Shown here: piece by piece, positions 6,331 to 11,289 of the stretch | Numbering within the stretch: the first letter of the stretch is position 1 | Layout: each line of letters starts with the position of its first letter | NCBI GenBank assembly: GCA_030673005.1 | Contig: DAOVFI010000051.1 | Coordinates: forward strand, 1-11,289 | Length of the DNA: 11,289 nucleotides | Origin: Planctomycetales bacterium | Lineage (GTDB): Bacteria > Planctomycetota > Phycisphaerae > SM23-33 | Direction of reading: 5' to 3' | Notes under the pieces: generated by a model | The model's input: only the letters and a program-made list of their open reading frames with translations | Databases searched by the model: none | Told to the model about the DNA's origin: nothing | Program-made: the position numbers and the translations under genes

Positions 6331-7698
6331 ATGGACGCATCAACCGAACTGGAAGAAATTATGAACAAGGAAACCTGGACGCAGGATGATTGCCTGTGTC
6401 TTCGAGAAGCGGTTTCGGGTTTAAGAGACCCGATCAGGAAGTTGCGCGAGTCAGTCGCGGCGCTGGCGGCGGCGAATCCATCGCCCGCCGGTGCGCCGGC
6501 GATAAAACTCGGTATCGCAAATTTCATCCTTTGCCGCTTCGGCGAGGCGGTGGAACTTCTGGCTGATGGAACCGACAACAAGGAACGCCGGTTCTATCAG
6601 GCGCTTTGTTTCAAGCACCTCCGCCGGTACGACGAGGCCCTGGAAGCCCTGAACTACGCCGAAGATCGAGGATGGGACCAGCGGCAGGTAACACTGGAGA
6701 AGGCCGAGGTGCAGTGCCTGGTCGGGGACGTCGAATCGGCGGCCCGGACAATCGAGCGGTTCGCCAAGTCGAGCCGGGAAAACCCTGACTGGCACTATAT
6801 AAAAGGAATGATCGCCGAGATGCAGGGCGATTACGATTTTGCGGTAGAATCTTATCAAACCGCCCGCGAACTCCTGCCCGGACATCCGGCTGCGACCTTC
6901 CGACTGGCCTATCATTACGACCTGCACGGTGATGAAGAAGAGGCTATGGAGCTGTACCTCGAATGCGTTACGGCGCCGGGCGCGGAAAGCCCGGACGCCG
7001 GGTCGCCGCGAATCGGACCATACCCCGTCTATGCAAACGCACTGCTGAACCTTGCCGTCCTGTACGAGGACGCCGGGCGATACGACGATGCGGCCATGTG
7101 CCTGCGGCGGATCCTGGCGTGCAACCCCGACCACGCACGCGCAAGGCTCTTCCTCAAGGACGTGCTGGCGTCAAAGACAATGGTCTTCGACGAGGACGAG
7201 GCCAAGCGACTCGCCCGCCAAAGCGACCTTCTGGCCATACCGGTTACCGACTTCGAACTGTCCGTCCGCGCACGGAACTGCCTGAAGAAAATGAATATCC
7301 GCACGCTCGGCGACCTGCTGCACGTTACCGAGGTCGAACTGCTGGGATACAAAAATTTCGGTGAAACCTCGCTCGCTGAAATCAAGACGATGCTGTCGTT
7401 GAAAAATCTCCGAATCGGACAGATGAGGGAGGATGTTACCGAATTGTCGTTTGAGGCGCATTCTGAAACCGGACCGTCGGTGGGAAACGAAGGCGTACTG
7501 GCCACCCCGATCTCGCAGATAAATATTTCCATTCGCGTTCGAAAGGTGCTGGACAAACTCAATATCAAAACGCTGGGAGAACTGACCGGTAAGAGTGAAC
7601 CGGAATTGATGGCCTGTCAGAACTTCGGTCAAACCTCGCTGAATGAGGTCCTGGAGCGCCTGGCCGAATACGGCCTGAATTTGCGGGAACCAGGGTAG
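6331..7698 (+). CDS. TPR protein with two tandem RNA polymerase alpha-CTD-like domains
   Basis: The 455-residue soluble protein has no signal peptide or membrane segment. Residues about 58-280 form five or six tetratricopeptide-like helical repeats (for example FYQALCFKHLRRYDEALEAL at 88-107 and LNLAVLYEDAGRYDDAAMCL at 239-258). Two helix-hairpin domains like the C-terminal domain of RNA polymerase alpha follow. The first is at about 301-355 (DFELSVRARNCLKKMNIRTLGDL, then NFGETSLAEIK, in pieces). The second is at about 392-450 (ISIRVRKVLDKLNIKTLGEL, then NFGQTSLNEV). Against E. coli alpha, the first keeps equivalents of Arg265 (R313), Asn268 (N316), Gly296 (G344) and Ser299 (S347) but has Thr for Lys298. 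The second keeps the Arg, Gly and Ser and has Lys at the Asn268 position. DNA binding or contact with the transcription machinery is plausible but inferred. The gene stands alone behind its own promoter. Confidence 0.88.
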   Translation: MDASTELEEIMNKETWTQDDCLCLREAVSGLRDPIRKLRESVAALAAANPSPAGAPAIKLGIANFILCRFGEAVELLADGTDNKERRFYQALCFKHLRRYDEALEALNYAEDRGWDQRQVTLEKAEVQCLVGDVESAARTIERFAKSSRENPDWHYIKGMIAEMQGDYDFAVESYQTARELLPGHPAATFRLAYHYDLHGDEEEAMELYLECVTAPGAESPDAGSPRIGPYPVYANALLNLAVLYEDAGRYDDAAMCLRRILACNPDHARARLFLKDVLASKTMVFDEDEAKRLARQSDLLAIPVTDFELSVRARNCLKKMNIRTLGDLLHVTEVELLGYKNFGETSLAEIKTMLSLKNLRIGQMREDVTELSFEAHSETGPSVGNEGVLATPISQINISIRVRKVLDKLNIKTLGELTGKSEPELMACQNFGQTSLNEVLERLAEYGLNLREPG

Positions 7699-7699
7699 A

Positions 7700-7783
7700 G
7701 ATTGCGGATTGCGGGGTGGCGTGGCCGCGCGGGCGCAAACGCCAGCCAGCCCGTAGGCAGGTGGCCGCAAACACCGCGGCCAC
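7700..7783. repeat. Repeat-filled gap between the TPR and SpoIID genes, with a strong hairpin
   Basis: GATTGCGGATTG (7700-7711) begins one base after the TAG stop of the TPR gene and is the inverted third copy of the 12-mer at 534-545 and 572-583. GTGGCCGC at 7721-7728 recurs at 7761-7768, where it pairs with GCGGCCAC (7776-7783) across the loop AAACACC. This forms an 8-bp perfect hairpin about 30 bases before the SpoIID start. There is no T-run, so it may attenuate or protect RNA, or simply be filler. Confidence 0.7.
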
Positions 7784-7812
7784 GGCACCCGGCTACCGGC
7801 TGCTAATAACTG

Positions 7813-9096
7813 ATGAGAATTCCTCGATTTCATCTTGCCGGACTGGCGGCGTTTGTTGTGGCGTCGGTTCTGGTGGCGGGTTTGATAATGGTGTCTGGCT
7901 GCCCGCGCCACGCCGTCGAACCCGAATTCCGGGCGGTACCGGCAGGGATACCGGTTATCCGCGTGCTGATTGCCCGCGTCGGATCGGGCGAGGGCGTCGG
8001 CATCGCCACTACAGGTTCTTACACGATTTTCGCCGCCGGCCGGATTGTCGCCGATTCGATGGACCCGCTTCCTGAAGGTCGTTTATCCCATCGGTCCGGC
8101 GGGTGGTCGCTTCATGCAGCCGGGTATATCGGCGATAAACTGACCGTCTCGACTCGTGGCCGGTCCTGCGTTCGCGTCGGGGCAAACTCGTATCGAGGGA
8201 AAGTCGTCTTCAGTATCGACCAGGCCGGGCGAATCGTGGCCGTCAACCACGTGGACATGGAAACCTACCTCGCCGGCGTTCTCGCGCGGGAACTGTATCA
8301 ATCGTGGCACATCAGGACGTACAAGGCACAGGCGATCGCAGCCAGGACATACGCGATGTACGAGATGGGCGCGTTTGGAAAGACGCATCGCTACGACCTT
8401 CGCGCCGATCAGTCCTCGCAGGTCTATGGCGGGGTCTCCGCCGAGACAGATAAGGCCCGCCGGGCGGTCGAGGAGACACGCGGAATGGTTCTCGCCGCAG
8501 GCCCTGAAGGCCGGGAAAAGATCTTCAGGGCGTATTACTCTGCCTGCTGCGGCGGGGTGACCAACAGCGTTTATGTCATCACCGGCCCGCCGGTTACTTC
8601 CGGACCGCTGGCGGGGGGGCAGACCTGCCGGGATTGCGCATCCTGCACCCGGTATCGCTGGGCGCCCGTTACCGTGTCCAAAGAGGTCGTCTATCGCGCC
8701 CTGAGCCGGCGATACCAACAGGTGGTCGATCTGAACGGATTGAAGACTATCAAGATAGTAGAGGTCGCCGACTGCGCCGGCGGTGGGGCTGACTTTAAGC
8801 CGCGTCCCGTGTGGATTGACGTTGTAGGTCTGAATGGCCGGAAGGTTCGCATCCGGGCCGAAGACCTGCGAATGTCGCTGCTGGCCGACGGATACCCGCG
8901 CGCCAAGCGTCTCTACAGCATGAACTGCCGAGTCCGCGACGTAGGCGGATCGATCGTCTTCGACCGCGGCCGCGGATTCGGGCACGGCGTCGGACTCTGC
9001 CAGTGGGGCGCCCAGGCAAAGGCCCAAAAGGGCTGGCCTGTCGAGAAGATACTCTCGGCCTACTATCCCGGCGCAAAACTATTCAAGGCGTATTAA
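7813..9096 (+). CDS. SpoIID/LytB-domain lipoprotein, probable peptidoglycan lytic transglycosylase
   Basis: SpoIID-family enzymes cleave glycan strands of peptidoglycan that lack stem peptides. This 427-residue protein starts with a short basic stretch, a hydrophobic segment (about 8-27) and a lipobox-like VSGC with Cys30, predicting a lipoprotein. The SpoIID domain begins near residue 144: VDMETYLAGVLARELYQSW, with Glu160 at the position of the catalytic glutamate, followed by KAQAIAARTYAMYE. The usual EMP is REL here, so the Pro is lost while the Glu is kept. YYSACCGGVT (241-250) and a Cys-x2-Cys-x2-Cys cluster (272, 275, 278) follow, and the C-terminal GRGFGHGVGLCQWGAQAKA (386-404) is the family signature. 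The cysteines could hold a metal or disulfides. No sporulation genes are present, so a role in wall remodelling or division is inferred. No Shine-Dalgarno sequence is visible before the ATG. Confidence 0.93.
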   Translation: MRIPRFHLAGLAAFVVASVLVAGLIMVSGCPRHAVEPEFRAVPAGIPVIRVLIARVGSGEGVGIATTGSYTIFAAGRIVADSMDPLPEGRLSHRSGGWSLHAAGYIGDKLTVSTRGRSCVRVGANSYRGKVVFSIDQAGRIVAVNHVDMETYLAGVLARELYQSWHIRTYKAQAIAARTYAMYEMGAFGKTHRYDLRADQSSQVYGGVSAETDKARRAVEETRGMVLAAGPEGREKIFRAYYSACCGGVTNSVYVITGPPVTSGPLAGGQTCRDCASCTRYRWAPVTVSKEVVYRALSRRYQQVVDLNGLKTIKIVEVADCAGGGADFKPRPVWIDVVGLNGRKVRIRAEDLRMSLLADGYPRAKRLYSMNCRVRDVGGSIVFDRGRGFGHGVGLCQWGAQAKAQKGWPVEKILSAYYPGAKLFKAY

Positions 9097-9323
9097 TACT
9101 ACAGCGCGAAGTAATAACGCGTAAAACCGCTAATATGTGGTAACGACAGTTGTTACAGCAATGCGTTTAGCAATTAGCAGTCAGCAGTCAGCAGTCAGAA
9201 TACTCGATGTACGTCAGGCGCCCACATCTGTTGGCTGATGGCTTATTGCTGATCGCTGAACGCTCTTTCTTGTATTGACAGAGCCTGCAACTACAACACG
9301 GGCATCATAAAGGAGAATCGGTT
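9097..9323. other. Gap between the SpoIID and nitroreductase genes
   Basis: No gene or clear terminator is seen. The gap contains the AGCAGTC tandem repeat and, further right, TGGCTGATGGCTTATTGCTGATCGCTGA-type text in which GCTGAT recurs. A TTGACA hexamer at 9275-9280 could be a -35 element for the nitroreductase gene, but no good -10 lies at the proper distance. Confidence 0.5.
9176..9198. repeat. Tandem repeat of AGCAGTC, three copies
   Basis: AGCAGTC is repeated exactly at 9176-9182, 9183-9189 and 9190-9196, followed by a partial fourth copy (AG). It is preceded by GCAATT. It is a short intergenic heptamer array that may vary in copy number between strains. Confidence 0.85.
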
Positions 9324-9833
9324 ATGGAACTCTACGAGGCAATCAGGAATCGTTACAGCGTGCGGTCTTACGAGGACAAGCCTGTCGAGCAGGAGAAACT
9401 GGACAGGATTTTCGAGGCTGTTCGTCAGGCTCCGTCGGCGTCGAACCGCCAGCCGTGGAAATTCGTCCTCGTCCGAGACGCCGGGACGCGAAAGAAACTT
9501 ATCTCCATCTGCAAGGACCAGGCATTCGTCGGCGAAGCGGCCGTTGTCATTGCCGGGGTGGGACTTGCGCCCGACCGCAAAATGGCCTGCGGCGTGCCCA
9601 GCGACCCGGTGGACCTGGGCATTGCGATGGAGCACATCGCCCTGACGGCAGTGGCAGAGGGGCTGGGGACATGCTGGATAGGCTCGTTCGATCAGGACCG
9701 GATCTGCGACCTGCTTGGCATACCGGCCGATGCAAAGGTCGTCGAGGTGATGACGCTGGGCTACCCCGCCGGCGAGCCGAAATACCGCGACCGCAAGGGG
9801 CTGGACGAAATCGTCTGCTACGATACCTGGTAG
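9324..9833 (+). CDS. Nitroreductase-family FMN-dependent oxidoreductase
   Basis: This is a small (169-residue) cytoplasmic flavoprotein of the nitroreductase superfamily, which uses NAD(P)H to reduce nitro compounds, quinones, flavins or other acceptors. The FMN-phosphate-binding N-terminus is RNRYSVRSY (8-16, with Arg10, Ser12 and Arg14). PSASNRQPWKF (37-47) is the family flavin-contacting block, GLGTCWIGSFD (113-123) is the second conserved segment, and LGYPAGEP (145-152) closes the fold. The insert between the second helix region and the GTCWIG block is short, as in the compact single-domain subgroup. AGGAG at 9311-9315, 8 bases before the ATG, supports the start. The physiological substrate cannot be deduced, and the neighbours give no pathway. 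The TAG stop coincides with the start of the structured element at 9831-9976. Confidence 0.93.
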   Translation: MELYEAIRNRYSVRSYEDKPVEQEKLDRIFEAVRQAPSASNRQPWKFVLVRDAGTRKKLISICKDQAFVGEAAVVIAGVGLAPDRKMACGVPSDPVDLGIAMEHIALTAVAEGLGTCWIGSFDQDRICDLLGIPADAKVVEVMTLGYPAGEPKYRDRKGLDEIVCYDTW

Positions 9834-9976
9834 GTCGGGACGGAGCGACTCGTGCTACGTAGCGAACTACTTCGCAGAGTAGCAAGCGCAGTCCCGGCAA
9901 CTTGGTAAAACAGGTTTGATTTCCTGGAAAAAACAGGTTTGATTTCGCCGGGACTCGCTTTGCTCGGCCCGGCCTA
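9831..9976. repeat. Structured 146-bp repeat element (MITE- or REP-like) after the nitroreductase gene
   Basis: Outer arms TAGGTCGGG (9831-9839) and CCCGGCCTA (9968-9976) pair with one mismatch. Inside are a hairpin TGCTAC/GTAGCA (9853-9858, 9879-9884) extended by GCGAA/TTCGC (9862-9866, 9871-9875) and a perfect 9-bp pair AGTCCCGGC (9890-9898) and GCCGGGACT (9947-9955). The last pair encloses the 17-bp direct repeat AAAACAGGTTTGATTTC, at 9907-9923 and 9930-9946. The outer arm starts with the TAG stop codon of the nitroreductase gene. No transposase is encoded. Confidence 0.7.
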
Positions 9977-10027
9977 CGCGCTGTGATTTTCAATTACGGT
10001 AAATTTTCAAACGCGCGTTCTCTTTTT

Positions 10028-11038
10028 TTATTTCCTTCTTCGGATCAGGACACCTAGTCCGCCGAGGGTCAGCAGCGCCAGCGTTGCCGGTTCCGGGATT
10101 GTTACCTGTAGTGTCTTGCCGTCGTTGCCCAGTGAATAGTGGGCAAAGATGCTGTCGGCGTCGAGGACCAGGTCCGCATAGGCGATCTCGTCGGTACCCG
10201 TGTCATAGTCGTGATTGTACGTATCGGTATGTTCCTTGTAAACCAGATTTCCGCCTGCGGTCAGGACGTTGATCGTAATGGGCGGGCCGGTATATGCGCT
10301 GGCATCGACTTTGAGAATACCCGACAGTATCGCATCGCCGCTGACGTTTATCAGTTCGATTTCTCCGTCGCCGTTAAGCACGATCTCCAGTGTTGACCTG
10401 GGTGTTTGCACGTACTTTCCAACCTGGATCAGGTCCGGATCAGTACCCATTATCTTGAACAGCCCTTTTCCTATCTTGTTGCTGCTCTCTCCTCCCAGAG
10501 CCATAGTGCTGGTCGTATCAATGGAGCCGCCTTCGATAATATATCTACCGTCGCATGTTGGTCCACCGGCATTACCCCAGGCTGTACCGATTTCGATCGA
10601 TGCGCTTACGGTTCCACCGGTTTGGGTCCAGAGTCCCCTGTAGGTGCCGGTGTAATCGTAGTTGGTGCCAATCCAGAGATTACCGGATCGGACGTTGCCG
10701 CCCGTCATTTTGACGTCTCCGTTATTTGTGCTGCCCCATCCTCCCATTCGCCATTTCCAGTAATAGACGTCCGAAGAGACTATGACGGGGTTGGCCGCGC
10801 TGCCGCAGCTCTCCATGTGGATCCACCAGATGCACCCGGCTACGGGGTCGTCCGGCCCCGACGGAGGCGCCCTGTCCGGGATCCCGACGCCGGTAGTTCC
10901 GTTCTTGCTGTTGCCCCAGTTGCCGTCGTTGTGGAAATCGTAGTCGCCGGCAAGTCCGTCCCATGTAGTGGTGTACCAATCACCATACGCCGGTACAGCC
11001 AGAGCAACTACCGCCAATAGAATAACCAGGTTTCTCAT
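10028..11038 (-). CDS. Secreted PEP-CTERM surface protein
   Basis: The 336-residue protein has a Sec signal peptide (about 1-19, basic Arg2, hydrophobic core, A-Y-G before a predicted cut at Asp20). It also has a C-terminal PEP-CTERM sorting signal (314-336): IPEPATLALL, a hydrophobic stretch and RRRK. Such proteins are recognised by an exosortase, which is not in this window, and are processed to the cell surface or matrix. The middle is rich in Gly, Thr, Asn and Trp with short beta-repeat text (GGNVRSGNLWIG, GGTVSASIEIG, GGSIDTTSTMALG) typical of beta-helical, autotransporter-like passenger regions, so a structural or adhesive role is likely. No enzymatic motif is seen. Two cysteines lie near the start of the mature part. 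GGAGG (11046-11050) 7 bases before the ATG, within a longer GAGGAGGAGG, supports the start. It is divergent from the partial gene at 11241. Confidence 0.93.
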   Translation of the reverse strand: MRNLVILLAVVALAVPAYGDWYTTTWDGLAGDYDFHNDGNWGNSKNGTTGVGIPDRAPPSGPDDPVAGCIWWIHMESCGSAANPVIVSSDVYYWKWRMGGWGSTNNGDVKMTGGNVRSGNLWIGTNYDYTGTYRGLWTQTGGTVSASIEIGTAWGNAGGPTCDGRYIIEGGSIDTTSTMALGGESSNKIGKGLFKIMGTDPDLIQVGKYVQTPRSTLEIVLNGDGEIELINVSGDAILSGILKVDASAYTGPPITINVLTAGGNLVYKEHTDTYNHDYDTGTDEIAYADLVLDADSIFAHYSLGNDGKTLQVTIPEPATLALLTLGGLGVLIRRRK

Positions 11039-11117
11039 GATAGAGCCTCCTCCTCTAATAAAATAGCCGTAATATTAACACATAGACAAACTACCCAAGC
11101 GATAATCATTATATCAC

Positions 11118-11174
11118 CGATTTCCGATTTCGCAAAGGGAAAAAATCGCTTTTTTTCGCAAATAATCCCGATTT
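11118..11174. promoter_or_regulatory. AT-rich divergent intergenic region with repeated CGATTT
   Basis: Between the divergent PEP-CTERM and right-edge genes, CGATTTC is repeated head to tail at 11118-11124 and 11125-11131. The inverse AAATCG lies at 11143-11148 and another CGATTT at 11169-11174, amid runs of A and T. The same AAATCGATTT text forms the palindrome at 6246-6257. Binding by a shared regulator is possible but speculative. No convincing -35/-10 pair was found for either gene. Confidence 0.3.
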
Positions 11175-11240
11175 ATCAGTTCCATAGCCTTTGCGGGGAT
11201 GATATTTTCATTGGATTAGAAATATCGGAAAGGAGCAGAC

Positions 11241-11289
11241 ATGACGACGGCTGGAGTCGAAATAAAAAGGAACATCGCCAAACACGCAT
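11241..11289 (+). CDS. 5' end of an unidentified gene, cut by the window edge
   Basis: An ATG at 11241 is preceded by AGGAG (11231-11235) with 5 bases between, a good ribosome binding site. The frame is open to the edge and reads MTTAGVEIKRNIAKHA. Only 16 residues are visible, with no signal peptide or recognisable motif, so no function can be given. The gene runs divergently from the PEP-CTERM gene. Confidence 0.6.
   Translation, partial: MTTAGVEIKRNIAKHA

Noticed and set aside
8083..9027. 314-codon minus-strand open frame opposite the SpoIID gene
   Set aside because: Antisense shadow of a clear SpoIID/LytB gene; no motif, no ribosome binding site.
9275..9303. TTGACA as a promoter for the nitroreductase gene
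   Set aside because: The -35 hexamer is perfect but no -10-like sequence occurs 16-18 bp downstream, so it is not called as a promoter.
10007..10029. Possible rho-independent terminator (AACGCGCGTT followed by a T-run)
   Set aside because: The 10-bp palindrome has no loop and would leave only a 3-bp stem; the T-run is on the plus strand and overlaps the stop codon of the minus-strand PEP-CTERM gene.

Overview
The window looks like chromosome of an uncultured or environmental Gram-negative bacterium, most likely a planctomycete of the Phycisphaerae type. This placement is inference. It rests on a PEP-CTERM surface protein of the dockerin-free, beta-rich kind common there, a Kdo-8-phosphate synthase (so an LPS outer membrane), a lipoprotein SpoIID/LytB enzyme in an organism with no visible sporulation genes, a TPR protein carrying RNA polymerase alpha-CTD-like domains, GC-rich coding DNA, and gaps filled with palindromic filler repeats. 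There is no rRNA, tRNA, CRISPR array, transposase or integrase in the window.

Layout, left to right. (1) 1-582 has no confident gene. A reading frame open from the window edge to 396 ends in a short stretch resembling the C-terminus of formylglycine-generating-enzyme (FGE/SUMF1) domains and looks decayed. (2) 583-4146, minus strand: a large membrane hybrid sensor histidine kinase (dCache sensor, PAS, GAF, PAS, HisKA, HATPase, receiver). (3) 4355-6093, minus strand: a two-gene translationally coupled unit, a diacylglycerol/sphingosine-kinase-family lipid kinase followed by kdsA with an ATGA overlap. (4) 6331-7698, plus strand: a TPR protein with two tandem alpha-CTD-like domains, preceded by a near-consensus sigma70-type promoter whose -35 region is covered by a perfect 12-bp palindrome. 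(5) 7813-9096, plus: a SpoIID/LytB-domain lipoprotein. (6) 9324-9833, plus: a small nitroreductase-family flavoprotein. (7) 10028-11038, minus: a secreted PEP-CTERM protein. (8) 11241 to the right edge, plus: the first 16 codons of a gene with a strong ribosome binding site, divergent from the PEP-CTERM gene.

The common theme is the cell envelope: Kdo for the LPS core, a lipid kinase, a peptidoglycan-glycan-strand-cleaving lipoprotein, a surface-sorted protein and a membrane sensor kinase. Apart from the lipid kinase-kdsA pair I see no convincing operon. Most genes are separated by 100-240 bp gaps containing inverted and direct repeats, and some of these begin at or within two bases of the stop codon of the upstream gene. 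The two most unusual signals are the TPR/double alpha-CTD protein with its palindrome-covered promoter, and the recurrent repeat modules sitting against gene ends.
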